DNA from: Oscillospiraceae bacterium
Lineage (GTDB): Bacteria > Bacillota > Clostridia > Oscillospirales > Ruminococcaceae
Direction of reading: 5' to 3'
Assembly: GCA_030533325.1 (NCBI GenBank)
Contig: JAUNJJ010000003.1
Location: 1 to 64,000, forward strand
DNA length: 64,000 nucleotides
A program made the translations under genes and the position numbers. A model generated the notes under the pieces. It did no database searches and was not told the origin of the DNA. It saw only the letters and a list, made by a program, of their open reading frames with translations. Positions 1 to 9,483 of this stretch are shown piece after piece (position 1 is the first letter of the stretch; each line of letters begins with the position of its first letter).

Positions 1-595
1 CCTGAATACTGCTTGTAGCATTAAGTCTTCCGATAAATCTTATATCCCTGTGTCCGTTCTCGATAAGGTAATCAGTAAGGAGATACATGCCATAAAAATT
101 ATCTGTTACAACAGAATCCACACTGTAATGTTTGTCGTAAAAATCAAGGAAAATAAGCGGAACATCATATTTTATCAGTACATCTATATATGAACGGCTT
201 ATCTGTCCGAGAACAATGAGCCCGCTTACCTTGTTTTCAGAAATTATTTTCGGGAGAATTCCTGCTCTTTCATTATCCTTTGAAAGAGTTTCATTTATTG
301 CAAAAAAATTCTTCTTAAGAAGCTCCTTTGAAGTTTCCTGACAAAGTCTCCAGTAAAACGTACCCTTCTCACCTACGAAACGTTCCGACATAAGGATACC
401 TATATTTCTGTTCTCAATCTTTGATACAATCCGTTCATTTACTGTATATTTGTATCCAAGACTGTCAGCTGTCTTTTTTATTTCCGCACGAAGTTCAGGG
501 CTGACGCCTTCCCTGTCATTCAGTGCATTTGATACTGTGACAACACTCACATTAAGAGTTTCCGCAATATCAATCATTCTGATTTCTTTTTTCAT
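1..595 (-). CDS. LacI-family transcriptional regulator (3' end cut off by window)
   Basis: The product begins MKKEIRMIDIAETLNVSVVT, a classic LacI-type N-terminal helix-turn-helix (residues about 7-26, VSVVTVSNALN) followed by a hinge and the start of a periplasmic-binding-protein-like effector domain (about residue 60 onward, with GILPKIISENKVSGLIVLGQ). About 198 residues are visible; the family is usually 320-350, so roughly 130-150 C-terminal residues lie outside the window. It is divergent from the cyclase/binding-protein pair at 883-3635 and may regulate these or a sugar gene beyond the left edge. The inducer is unknown. The family call is firm from the helix-turn-helix; the regulon is inference. 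Confidence 0.85.
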   Translation of the reverse strand, partial: MKKEIRMIDIAETLNVSVVTVSNALNDREGVSPELRAEIKKTADSLGYKYTVNERIVSKIENRNIGILMSERFVGEKGTFYWRLCQETSKELLKKNFFAINETLSKDNERAGILPKIISENKVSGLIVLGQISRSYIDVLIKYDVPLIFLDFYDKHYSVDSVVTDNFYGMYLLTDYLIENGHRDIRFIGRLNATSSIQ

Positions 596-780
596 ATAAA
601 TACACTTTCCCTTTCATGTGAATTAAGTTAATTTTATTATATCATATAAATACGTAAAAATAAAGTCTTTTGCTTAAATCAACTTAAAATAATTATATTT
701 TTTAAGACCAGTGTTTCAAGATTAATTATATAAAATTCACTTTTTGCCATAGTGCAAAACGTACAAATTACAAAAAGCGA

Positions 781-809
781 TTGATTTGCACAAAAAAATA
801 TGTTAAAAT
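781..809 (+). promoter_or_regulatory. Sigma-A-type promoter for the diguanylate cyclase operon
   Basis: TTGATT (781-786), a 17-base spacer and TAAAAT (804-809), with a TG at 801-802 giving an extended -10. It lies about 70 bases upstream of the start at 883, which has a GGGAGG ribosome site. The 596-882 gap between divergent genes holds nothing else I can call. Confidence 0.6.
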
Positions 810-882
810 TATAATGAACGTCAAATGAAATTGTCGTTTATTATATATTTGCAAATTATGATACAGGGAGGCTCACACCGTA

Positions 883-2382
883 ATGAAATCAACTAAAGAC
901 GAAAGCTCAGCGGCTAAACTTAACCACTACAAAAGCATTATTATCCTTACATACTCTTTAATCATTACGCTAAGCATAGGGGCTGTATCTGCTATGACAC
1001 TTTACAGAACGGATACAATACTTAAACAAAAAGTTCTTCAGATGTCTGCACAGCTCAATATGCAGATGCAGATAAACCTTGACAGCTATCTTGAGCGTAT
1101 AGAGATGCTGGCTACTCTTGCTTTCTCAGATGAAATCAACTACGAGTATGATGACACAGAAAAATCATCCGACGAGTACGAAAATATAAAGGCAAGAGAA
1201 GATATAACTGAAAATCTTTACAACATATGTATGATGGAAAATTTCGTTGACTTTGGAATAGTATACAGCAATAACAGTTTTGTCGGAAAGATATCTAACG
1301 GTTCGCTCACGATGTTCGGTGATGATATGTATGCGGACCTGAAGAACATGATTACGCGGAAAGATTATTCAGACGGATGGTCTGCAGGATTCAATGGAGA
1401 TTACAGACGTATATACTACATAAAAGCTATACACGAGAATGCAGTTCTTGTCCTTTCGTTCTATGCATCTGAACTCGAGCAGGTATTCGAACATTCCAAG
1501 AGCAACGGAATGGAAAGTCTTTCCGTAAAACTTATAGAAAATGACAATGTAATTATTTATTCCAATGTAAACGGTGAATCCGGAACAGTGCTTGATGAGG
1601 AACTTCTTTCCAGAGTCAATAAACTGGATTCGGCCGATTCAAGTGTTATTGATAATCAGTATCTTATTTCAGTCAATCAGAGCGATTCCGGATGGTATGT
1701 TATCTGTTCCCTCCCTACTGAAATCATTCTCAGGGAAAAAAATGAAGTTCAGAAATCAATAACAGTCATTGCAATAATACTGCTTCTGCTCACCGTACTT
1801 GCAACGATATACACACTTGAGAAATTAATGAATCCCGTTAATAATATTGTCTCCACACTCGATGACAAAGCCCATAAAGATCTATTAACCGGTATACTTA
1901 ACAAACGTTCATTCGAGACATTTACAGAAAATGTTCTGTCCGGTTCAAAAGAGAAAAGATCACTTATTCTGCTTGATATTGATAATTTTAAAGGTGTAAA
2001 CGACACACTCGGTCACGAATACGGAGACAAAGTTCTTGCAGGCGTCGGTGAAATACTCAGGAAAACTTTTCCGGAAAGCGACGCTCTGCTCGGAAGACTC
2101 GGAGGAGACGAATTCTGTGTGCTGATAAATACGGGGCAGAATAGTTCTGTCAGCTATACAGAAATAAAATGCAAGGAACTCTGTAAAGCTTTTGCTGAAA
2201 ACTATACAGGTGATGATAACAGCTACAAGATTTCTGCAAGTATTGGTGCAGCATTCTTCCCTGATAACGGTACTAATTTTCCGGAGCTTTACAGACGTGC
2301 CGACAAGGCGCTATATCATTCAAAACACAATGGAAAAGACACATATACACTATTCAGCTCAGATATGGAGGAATCAGAATGA
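883..2382 (+). CDS. Membrane diguanylate cyclase with extracellular sensor domain (GGDEF protein)
   Basis: Makes the second messenger cyclic di-GMP from two GTP. Of 499 residues, about 18-40 form a first membrane helix, 45-290 an extracellular sensor region whose end (NQSDSGWYVICSLPTE) resembles dCache/Cache domains, 293-311 a second membrane helix, and 335-495 the GGDEF domain. The catalytic GGDEF motif is intact at 407-411 after RL. The RxxD product-inhibition site expected just upstream is absent (ESDA at 398-401), so feedback inhibition by c-di-GMP may be missing. No EAL domain is present. Its last four bases overlap the start of the binding-protein gene, so the two are probably translationally coupled and the binding protein may feed a ligand to the sensor domain. 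Confidence 0.9.
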   Translation: MKSTKDESSAAKLNHYKSIIILTYSLIITLSIGAVSAMTLYRTDTILKQKVLQMSAQLNMQMQINLDSYLERIEMLATLAFSDEINYEYDDTEKSSDEYENIKAREDITENLYNICMMENFVDFGIVYSNNSFVGKISNGSLTMFGDDMYADLKNMITRKDYSDGWSAGFNGDYRRIYYIKAIHENAVLVLSFYASELEQVFEHSKSNGMESLSVKLIENDNVIIYSNVNGESGTVLDEELLSRVNKLDSADSSVIDNQYLISVNQSDSGWYVICSLPTEIILREKNEVQKSITVIAIILLLLTVLATIYTLEKLMNPVNNIVSTLDDKAHKDLLTGILNKRSFETFTENVLSGSKEKRSLILLDIDNFKGVNDTLGHEYGDKVLAGVGEILRKTFPESDALLGRLGGDEFCVLINTGQNSSVSYTEIKCKELCKAFAENYTGDDNSYKISASIGAAFFPDNGTNFPELYRRADKALYHSKHNGKDTYTLFSSDMEESE

Positions 2383-3635
2383 GAAAAATAATACCAGCTT
2401 TAGCAGCGCTCACTATTTTTCTTTCATCATGCGGAGGCAATAATACATTGTCACTCTCAGTTCCGCAGACAACAGATATTTCTTTTTCATGGTGGGGCAA
2501 TGACAGCCGTCATGATTACACACTGCCTGCAATTAAGGAATTTGAAAATCAGTTTCCCGGTATAAAAGTAAAATGTCATTATTCAGAATGGTCAGGTTAT
2601 CAGAAAAAGAACAATGTTCAGATGATTTCCAACACTGAATCTGATGTAATGCAGATAAATTATTCGTGGCTTAATCAGTATTCACCTGACGGTCAGGGAT
2701 ACTATGATCTCAGCACCCTTGCAGATTACATTGATTTCTCGTGTTATTCAGAAGATGACCTTTCATACGGGATGCAGAACGGTGTACTGAATGCTATACC
2801 AATCGCACTCAACACAATGACTTTATATGCAAACAAAACAGTATACTCCGAATACGGTCTTGATATTCCGAAAACTTTTGATGATTTATTCAGTGCTGCA
2901 AAGGTAATGAACGGTGAGCACTACCCCCTTGCACTGTCACAAAAACCTGCATGGTTTCTGATAGTTTCCTATGCCGGTCAGAAAACCGGAAAAGACTTTA
3001 TGGACAGTAACGGCAAAATAAACTTTACTCAAAATGAAATAAAAATGATGCTGGATTTTTACTGTGAACTCGTAAATAAAAAAGTAATCCCTGTATTAGA
3101 TGAATATGACAGAAGAGAATTCTCATCCGGAAAATACGCATCAACTATGGTATGGCTTTCAGATGCCAATAACTACTGCAGTCCGGCTGAAAAAAACGGA
3201 TTTGAAATGGTTGTCGGAAACTACATAACCATTAACGGAAAGCTGGATAACTGGTATGTAAAGCCCGCCACTCTCTATGCGATAAAGAAAAATTCAGCCC
3301 ATCCTGAGGAAGCTGCAACTCTTCTTAATTATCTCGTAAACAGTCCGGATATGGCTGATTATCAAAAAACTGAAAAAGGAATCCCGTTAAGCAAATCTGC
3401 GCGTGATTATCTTATGAACAATCATGAATTAAACGATATTCAGTCTGATGCATTCAATCTGATGAGTGACAGTCTGAGTATGCTTGAACCGATAAGTCCG
3501 TTTTTCGAAACAGATGTGCTGTATAAAGCATTTTCCGATTCATGTACTGAAGTATTATTCGGCAAAAGCAATTCAGATGAGCAGGCCGCAGTTCTTTATG
3601 AGATTTTTCAGAATTATCAGAATGGAAACAACTGA
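2379..3635 (+). CDS. Extracellular solute-binding lipoprotein (family 1, sugar type)
   Basis: 418 residues. The N-terminus MRKIIPALAALTIFLSSCGG is a lipoprotein signal with lipobox LSSC (lipidated Cys18). The rest is a family 1 ABC substrate-binding fold: FSWWGNDSRHDYTLPAIKEF near residue 35 and a C-terminal AATLLNYLVNSPDMADYQ typical of sugar-binding proteins such as MsmE/UgpB. No permease or ATPase gene is adjacent; instead it overlaps the diguanylate cyclase by ATGA. That arrangement suggests it works as the ligand-presenting half of a c-di-GMP sensory system, not as part of a transporter, though sharing permeases encoded elsewhere is possible. The substrate is not known. Confidence 0.85.
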   Translation: MRKIIPALAALTIFLSSCGGNNTLSLSVPQTTDISFSWWGNDSRHDYTLPAIKEFENQFPGIKVKCHYSEWSGYQKKNNVQMISNTESDVMQINYSWLNQYSPDGQGYYDLSTLADYIDFSCYSEDDLSYGMQNGVLNAIPIALNTMTLYANKTVYSEYGLDIPKTFDDLFSAAKVMNGEHYPLALSQKPAWFLIVSYAGQKTGKDFMDSNGKINFTQNEIKMMLDFYCELVNKKVIPVLDEYDRREFSSGKYASTMVWLSDANNYCSPAEKNGFEMVVGNYITINGKLDNWYVKPATLYAIKKNSAHPEEAATLLNYLVNSPDMADYQKTEKGIPLSKSARDYLMNNHELNDIQSDAFNLMSDSLSMLEPISPFFETDVLYKAFSDSCTEVLFGKSNSDEQAAVLYEIFQNYQNGNN

Positions 3636-3705
3636 TTCACACGAAGGATTAATGTTTTTTCGTAAAAATATCTTTTCGAAGCCTGCCGGATTATTATTTT
3701 TCTAC

Positions 3706-3734
3706 TTGACAAATATTATCCAATAAGGTACTAT
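3706..3734 (+). promoter_or_regulatory. Promoter for the GH5-dockerin gene
   Basis: Consensus TTGACA (3706-3711), 17-base spacer, TACTAT (3729-3734). The transcript leader to the ATG at 3784 is about 45 bases and ends with an AGGAGG ribosome site. Confidence 0.6.
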
Positions 3735-3783
3735 TAAATTATAAAGAAAATGCTCTTTTAAAAAAATTTCAGGAGGATATAAT

Positions 3784-5589
3784 ATGAAATCACTAAGGCG
3801 TTTAACTGCCGCAGCTGTATCCCTTGCACTCACAATTTCCGCTGGTTCCGGAATCATGATGTATAAAAGTGCATCAGAAACACCTGTAAAAGCTGCTGAC
3901 GACTGCCATGATGACTGGATTCATGCAGAAGGCAACAGACTTTATGATATGAACGGAAACGAAGTCTGGCTCACGGGCTGTAACTGGTTCGGGTACAATG
4001 TAGGAAGTCAGGTTTTTGACGGTGTATGGTCACAGAACATGCATCAGATGCTCAACGAAATTGCTGACCATGGTTTTAATCTTCTCAGAGTACCTATGTC
4101 AACCGAGATTCTTCTTCAGTGGAAGAACAACGAACCGGATCCGATGGTTAAGGTAAATACATATGCAAACCCGGAACTTTCTGTTGACGGAACCGAAGGC
4201 GGAGATCCGATGTACAGTTTCGACATATGGAATCTCGCTGTAAAGTGGTGCAAGGAAAACGGAATAAAAATCATGATTGACATTCACAGTGCTGAAACTG
4301 CATCAGCAGGTCATCAGGTACCTGTATGGTACAGCGATAAGTTCTCGGAAGATGACTGGGTTGAAGCACTCGAATGGGTTACAGAATACTATAAAGACGA
4401 TGATACACTTATTGCGTTAGATCTTAAGAACGAACCTCACGGTAAAAAAGATGAAGGCACTTTTGCAAAGTGGGATGATTCAGACGACCTGAACAACTGG
4501 AAACGTGCTGCTGAACGAGGTGCCAAAGCAGTCCTTGACATCAATCCAAACCTTCTTATCATGGTTGAAGGTATAGAAGTTTATCCTAAATTTGAAAACG
4601 GAATGGACTGGAACAGTCCTTCAGTAGACTACGCACACTATGATGACCCTGATGCCCAGCCATACCACGGAACATGGTGGGGCGGAAATTTCCGCGGTGC
4701 AAAAGAATTTCCGATAGATCTTGGAGAACATCAGAAGCAGCTTGTCTACTCTCCTCACGACTACGGTCCGCTCGTTTATAAGCAGACATGGTTCTACCTC
4801 GATGATCCTGACAAAACATTTGACAGTGAATCACTTATGAACGACTGCTGGAGAGATAACTGGTTCTATCTTTACGAAAATGAAACAGCACCTCTGCTCA
4901 TGGGCGAATGGGGCGGATTTATAGATGAAGAACATGATCCGACCGGCGAAAACACAAAGTGGATGACACTCCTCCGTGACTTAATGATAGAAAATCACAT
5001 CAACCATACATTCTGGTGCTTTAATGAAAATTCCGGAGATACAGGCGGACTTGTATATGACAACTTCGGCAAGTGGGATGAAGAAAAGTATGCACTTGTT
5101 GAGCCGGCTCTCTGGCAGGATGAAAACGGGAAATTTATTAGTCTTGATCACCAGCGTCCTATGGGACAGTCAGGAAACGGTATTTCTGTTTCAGAATACT
5201 ATGGCGGAACAATTCAGAACCCGGTCACAACACCAAAGGTAACAGAAAAACCGGCTGAAACTGTTACAGAACAAACAACTGACAAACCAGCTGTTACAAC
5301 AACTGAAAAAGTAACTGTAACAGATAAACCGGCGGTTACAACTGCAAAACCTTCCACAACATCCGAAGAACCTTCTGAGTTAATTTACGGTGATGTTGAC
5401 GGAAACGGAAAGGTTGATGTTACAGACCTTTCATATCTTTCCCTGATTCTTATCGGAGACAGAAAGGCAACAGAATATCAGACAAAAGCCGGTGATGTAG
5501 ATGCCAGCGGCAGTCTTAATCTTGCAGATCTTGCCAAACTCAGACAGTATCTTTCAAAAGTTACAGAAACTCTTGGTCCGGCAAAATAA
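3784..5589 (+). CDS. Secreted GH5 endoglucanase with C-terminal type I dockerin
   Basis: 601 residues. A Sec signal peptide (MKSLRRLTAAAVSLALTISA) leads into a GH5 barrel (about 45-475). The acid/base is Glu217 in LKNEPH and the nucleophile Glu375 in MGEWGG, both intact, so cleavage of beta-1,4-glucan or a related beta-glycan is expected; the exact GH5 subfamily cannot be fixed by eye. A Thr/Pro/Glu-rich linker (about 480-530) follows, then a dockerin (about 536-596) with two calcium-loop repeats, GDVDGNGKVDVTDL and GDVDASGSLNLADL, that would dock the enzyme to a cohesin scaffold. It is transcribed alone from its own promoter and ends at a hairpin terminator. The dockerin is the main evidence for a cellulosome-forming Ruminococcus-like host. 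Confidence 0.93.
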   Translation: MKSLRRLTAAAVSLALTISAGSGIMMYKSASETPVKAADDCHDDWIHAEGNRLYDMNGNEVWLTGCNWFGYNVGSQVFDGVWSQNMHQMLNEIADHGFNLLRVPMSTEILLQWKNNEPDPMVKVNTYANPELSVDGTEGGDPMYSFDIWNLAVKWCKENGIKIMIDIHSAETASAGHQVPVWYSDKFSEDDWVEALEWVTEYYKDDDTLIALDLKNEPHGKKDEGTFAKWDDSDDLNNWKRAAERGAKAVLDINPNLLIMVEGIEVYPKFENGMDWNSPSVDYAHYDDPDAQPYHGTWWGGNFRGAKEFPIDLGEHQKQLVYSPHDYGPLVYKQTWFYLDDPDKTFDSESLMNDCWRDNWFYLYENETAPLLMGEWGGFIDEEHDPTGENTKWMTLLRDLMIENHINHTFWCFNENSGDTGGLVYDNFGKWDEEKYALVEPALWQDENGKFISLDHQRPMGQSGNGISVSEYYGGTIQNPVTTPKVTEKPAETVTEQTTDKPAVTTTEKVTVTDKPAVTTAKPSTTSEEPSELIYGDVDGNGKVDVTDLSYLSLILIGDRKATEYQTKAGDVDASGSLNLADLAKLRQYLSKVTETLGPAK

Positions 5590-5596
5590 AAAATCC

Positions 5597-5630
5597 CTGC
5601 CTCAAAACAATATGTTTTGGGGCAGTTTTT
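5597..5630 (+). terminator. Rho-independent terminator after the GH5 gene
   Basis: Stem of 13 bases (5597-5609 with 5613-5625, one G-T wobble) and a three-base loop, followed by TTTTT. Confidence 0.8.
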
Positions 5631-5633
5631 CAC

Positions 5634-5662
5634 TTGCATTTAGTTTCGATTTATGTTAAAAT
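5634..5662 (+). promoter_or_regulatory. Promoter of the YhaN-to-queH operon
   Basis: TTGCAT (5634-5639), 17-base spacer, TAAAAT (5657-5662) with TG at 5654-5655 (extended -10). Lies directly after the preceding terminator and 44 bases before the TTG start at 5706. Confidence 0.55.
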
Positions 5663-5705
5663 TGATTTATGTATGATATCTTAACCGGCACAGAGGTGAA
5701 CATTT

Positions 5706-8183
5706 TTGAAAATAAAAACCATATACATAGAAAATTTCGGAAAACTAAAGAATTTCAGACTCGATTTAAAACCCGGTCTGAATATTATTTACGGCAGCAA
5801 CGAATCCGGAAAAACCACTGTTATGAATTTTATAAAAATGATGTTCTACGGCACTGCCGGAAAATCATCTGACATAAACAAAAACATGAGAAAAAAATAT
5901 GCTCCGTGGGACGGTACCCCAATGTCAGGATACATTGAATTCGAATCCGGCGGACAGGATTTTCGCATAGAACGCGAATTCGGCAATTCCAACATCAGTG
6001 ATAATATCAGTATATGGAATCTGACTACCGGCTCCTCCGAGGCGGTAAGCTGTAAATATGATGCAGGAGAACGCTTTATCGGAATGAGTTTGTCAGCATT
6101 TGAAAGAAGTGTATTTATAGGAGATGTATCGTCAGTTGTTCACGGAACTGACAAAGAAGATGAGATATCAAAAAAGCTTATGAACTACTCCTCTTCTGCT
6201 GAAGAAAATATTTCTTACGAAATTGTAAGAAAGCGACTTCAGAAAGCCCATGAGGAACTTCGTTCAAAAAGCGGCAGAACCGGTGCAATTGACAGACTCA
6301 TGTCCGAACTTTCCGAAAAAACAGAACAGCTCTCACGTACTGAAGAGGAAGAAGAACGAAAGCTTGCTGACGAAGAACTGCACACTTCATTCTGTGAACA
6401 TCTTCAGAAAAAGAAAGAACATTATGATTCTTTATCAGATCGGATTAAAGAACAGCACATCATCCGGGAACTTCACTCACTTGAGGTTCAGAACAGGAAG
6501 AATCAGGTAAAAAACAAACTGGAAGAAAAGCTAAGTAATCTCCGGGCTGAAATATCAAACGAAAACTTTTGTGTTACTGATTCCTTTCTTGACGAATGCT
6601 CAGATATGCTTTCTAAACTTAAAAGATTAAAAGATACATACAACGAAAGAAAAAATGAATTCAATTCTATGTCAAATGAAGTTTCTGAACTCAGACTTTC
6701 TGATGCTATACAGGCCAACTACGCAGATATTGACAGTCTTGAAGAACAGAAAAGAGTCATATCGGACAAAATAACACTTGCAGAAGAAAAGCTGAATGAA
6801 ATCATTTCTGTAACTGAACAGCTGAATACCAGGCTGAAGGAAACACATATAAAAGAAGAGCTGTATCAGGAACATATTGCTGATATGGAATCAAACTATG
6901 TTACACTTATTCCGGCAGCCCTTATTATTATCATCGCTATATCATTGTTTTTAAAAAATCCGTGGTTTCTTCTTTCAGCAATACCTGTTTCACTTGCAGT
7001 AATCGCCGGAACAAAAATTATTGAGAAAATTCATAAAATTCATGACAAAAAAGCCGGTATAGAGCACAAAGCTCCTGACTTTGAAAATGCCTACAGAGAA
7101 TTTGATAAAGCTATCTCTGAAAATGAAAAACAAAGCGATGAGATGAACTGTGAAATCTCGCTTCTTAAAGATGAACTGAACGATACTGAACTAAAGAAAA
7201 GTGAGCTTGAAAAAGAAAACAATCGTCTTGTTCTTATTAATAATCAGAAAAAATCTGACCTTAACAAGCTAAGTTCCGAAGTAAAGAAAATAAGAAACGA
7301 TATTTCTCTTCTTGAAACTTCGGCAGTACAGTTTTTTTCTCAGTTCAAAACTGTGTCCGGAACTTATGAGATTGAACAGTCTATTCTTGATGCACAGGAT
7401 ACTCTCACCGAAATTGAAAAAACAAAGGCTATACTTGATTCAAAACTTGAAGAAGATCTCATAACTGACAGTTCCGAACAAATTTCCATGCGAACAGCTC
7501 AGTTAAAAGCAAAATTATCTTCTTTAACTGCAGGAAACGGTCCTAAACTTCTTACAGATCAGCAGACAGATGCTCTGGAAGAGGAACTCGAAACTGTAAA
7601 AAGAGATATCAATTCACTGAAAGATGAAATATCAGATATGCGTTCGAGAATTCTATCCCGGTATAGTTCAGTCGAAAATCCTTCTGCGCTCAGAAATCAA
7701 ATTGATTCAATAAAGCAAAACATTTCAGAAATGTCTTCATATGACCGTGCAGTCTTAATTGCATCCGAAGTAATGGAAGAAGCCGGCAATGAAATCAGAC
7801 AGACTTTTGCCCCTGAACTTAACAGTAAAACAGAAAGGATATTCTCACACCTTACAGGCGGACGATATAATGAAACTATTGTTTCCAAAGACCTGGAAAT
7901 CAATTCTGCACCTGACAGCAGCAAACCTTTCCGCGAGTGGCAGTATCTAAGTACAGGCACATATGAACAGGCATATCTTTCTCTCAGACTTGCTCTCGCT
8001 GATATGATGACAAGAAATCAGATTCCTGTATTTCTTGATGACGTATTTGCCCACTATGACGATGAAAGAGCTGATAACGGATTCATTTTTCTAAACGAAT
8101 ACAGCCGGTTAAATCAGGTTATATTTTTCACATGTCACCGATACAAGATTGTATCAGACCAGTATATTCTATTCCCACAGTAA
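5706..8183 (+). CDS. Membrane-anchored Rad50/SMC-like ATPase, YhaN family
   Basis: 825 residues starting at TTG (5706) behind AGAGGTGA. Walker A GSNESGKT is at 30-37 in a Rad50/SbcC-like head (IENFGKLKNFRLDLKPGLNI). A long coiled coil (about 170-700) is interrupted by two membrane helices (about 398-417 and 420-437). The C-terminal half-head has an ABC signature LSTG (about 749), Walker B VFLDD (about 776) and a histidine switch in FFTCHR. This matches the YhaN group of Bacillota, related to DNA-repair ATPases; its usual SbcD-like nuclease partner YhaO is not next to it. It heads a tight five-gene operon. The role is probably in nucleic-acid processing at the membrane, but that is inference. 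Confidence 0.75.
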   Translation: MKIKTIYIENFGKLKNFRLDLKPGLNIIYGSNESGKTTVMNFIKMMFYGTAGKSSDINKNMRKKYAPWDGTPMSGYIEFESGGQDFRIEREFGNSNISDNISIWNLTTGSSEAVSCKYDAGERFIGMSLSAFERSVFIGDVSSVVHGTDKEDEISKKLMNYSSSAEENISYEIVRKRLQKAHEELRSKSGRTGAIDRLMSELSEKTEQLSRTEEEEERKLADEELHTSFCEHLQKKKEHYDSLSDRIKEQHIIRELHSLEVQNRKNQVKNKLEEKLSNLRAEISNENFCVTDSFLDECSDMLSKLKRLKDTYNERKNEFNSMSNEVSELRLSDAIQANYADIDSLEEQKRVISDKITLAEEKLNEIISVTEQLNTRLKETHIKEELYQEHIADMESNYVTLIPAALIIIIAISLFLKNPWFLLSAIPVSLAVIAGTKIIEKIHKIHDKKAGIEHKAPDFENAYREFDKAISENEKQSDEMNCEISLLKDELNDTELKKSELEKENNRLVLINNQKKSDLNKLSSEVKKIRNDISLLETSAVQFFSQFKTVSGTYEIEQSILDAQDTLTEIEKTKAILDSKLEEDLITDSSEQISMRTAQLKAKLSSLTAGNGPKLLTDQQTDALEEELETVKRDINSLKDEISDMRSRILSRYSSVENPSALRNQIDSIKQNISEMSSYDRAVLIASEVMEEAGNEIRQTFAPELNSKTERIFSHLTGGRYNETIVSKDLEINSAPDSSKPFREWQYLSTGTYEQAYLSLRLALADMMTRNQIPVFLDDVFAHYDDERADNGFIFLNEYSRLNQVIFFTCHRYKIVSDQYILFPQ

Positions 8184-8204
8184 TATTTTATCAAGGAGTT
8201 AATT

Positions 8205-8750
8205 ATGACAAAAAAAATACTATGCACAGCAATTGCACTTGTTTCAGTACTTGCCTTATGTGCAGGATGCGGAAACAAACAATCAAATACGACTGTTGTA
8301 GAAAAATCAGCAACTGACGAAAAAAACAAAGGCAACGGATATAAAAATGATAATCTTGACCTGAAGACAATAGCACAGAACGTTAAGGACAAATATAAAA
8401 ACGGTGACTACGGATTAAATGACATATCTATCGAAATCCCAACTAAAGAAAACGATTTTTTCAATATTATCATCGTTTCAGAGGAAAAACCGGCAGACCC
8501 AAATGTTTATGTGGATATATGCAGAGAATGTCTCTACGATCTTAATGCTGAAGCAATAAAACAGGATCCACAGTATTCTCCTTCTTCCGAAAATTACTAT
8601 GGCGGACTTTTTGATCAGTATACTGTTGTTCTTACAGCTACATGCTATGACGAAATTCTGAAAAAGTGGCCTGTTTATCAGACTATTGATTCCGGCAAGC
8701 ATGATCCGATAGTTACAAATGATGATGAAATCGATCTCCTTGATTTCTAG
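8205..8750 (+). CDS. Putative lipoprotein of unknown function
   Basis: 181 residues with signal MTKKILCTAIALVSVLALCA and a lipobox LCAGC, giving a lipidated Cys22. The mature part has a charged, low-complexity linker (about 25-50) and then a small domain with Asp/Tyr-rich segments (CRECLYDLNAEAIKQD) that I do not recognise. It sits 21 bases after the YhaN-like ATPase with its own AAGGAG site, so it is probably co-transcribed. Surface location is well supported; function is not. Confidence 0.7.
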   Translation: MTKKILCTAIALVSVLALCAGCGNKQSNTTVVEKSATDEKNKGNGYKNDNLDLKTIAQNVKDKYKNGDYGLNDISIEIPTKENDFFNIIIVSEEKPADPNVYVDICRECLYDLNAEAIKQDPQYSPSSENYYGGLFDQYTVVLTATCYDEILKKWPVYQTIDSGKHDPIVTNDDEIDLLDF

Positions 8751-8770
8751 GAAACGGAGGATAACACAGA

Positions 8771-9475
8771 TTGGCTACATATCTTATTGACTTTGAAAAC
8801 GTCGGCTCAGACGGACTTTGTGGTACTGAAGAACTGACGGAAAAAGACAGCGTTTATATTTTCTACAGTTCAAATTCCGGCAGGATTTCCATGAAAATGC
8901 ATCAGTGTATCTGCTGCAGCAGAGCAAATTTCAAATACTTTGAAATATCCGTGGGAGGGAAAAACGCTCTCGACTTCCAGCTCTCTACTTTTTTGGGATA
9001 CCTTATTTCCCGTAAAGATACCGAAGAAATATTTATAATCAGTAAAGACCGCGGATTCAGACATATATTAAATTTCTGGACAGAACGGGCTGAACAGCTT
9101 TCTGTAAACGGATTCTCACTTGTACAGAAAACAGCAATAAACGCTGAAAATGCTCTTGAAGACATATCAGCTCAGCCTGAACCAAACGAACCGGATAACA
9201 CTGATGAGGATGTCAGCGCGAAAAACACTGAGCCTTCAGAAAGTGACCAGATTCGTGCTCTTATACAGAGTCTTGATGATGTATCGACTCATGCCGTTCT
9301 GTATAAAAAACTGGTTTACAAGCTCGGTCATGAAAAAGGTGCTGAACTCTACAGAAAGCTTGGCGTAACAACCGCATTAAGCAAACAGGAATTTCACCGC
9401 AGAATGGTCGCTGAATACGGACAGGCGAACGGATCAGCAATATACAACAAACTTAAAAGACTTGTAAAAAAATGA
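8771..9475 (+). CDS. PIN/NYN-like nuclease-domain protein
   Basis: 234 residues starting at TTG (8771) behind CGGAGG. The N-terminal MATYLIDFENVGSDGL, with the acidic LIDFENV strand, plus KNALDFQLSTFLGYLI and FIISKDRGF, follow the PIN/NYN ribonuclease-like pattern of acidic residues at strand ends. The middle (about 125-160) is an acidic linker. The C-terminal 75 residues carry two similar helical units, KLGHEKGAELYRKL and EYGQANGSAIYNKL, which may bind RNA or protein. It is located between a lipoprotein and a phosphodiesterase in the YhaN operon, 20 bases after the former. An RNA-processing role is likely but not proven. Confidence 0.65.
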   Translation: MATYLIDFENVGSDGLCGTEELTEKDSVYIFYSSNSGRISMKMHQCICCSRANFKYFEISVGGKNALDFQLSTFLGYLISRKDTEEIFIISKDRGFRHILNFWTERAEQLSVNGFSLVQKTAINAENALEDISAQPEPNEPDNTDEDVSAKNTEPSESDQIRALIQSLDDVSTHAVLYKKLVYKLGHEKGAELYRKLGVTTALSKQEFHRRMVAEYGQANGSAIYNKLKRLVKK

Positions 9476-9483
9476 GGTGTCCC

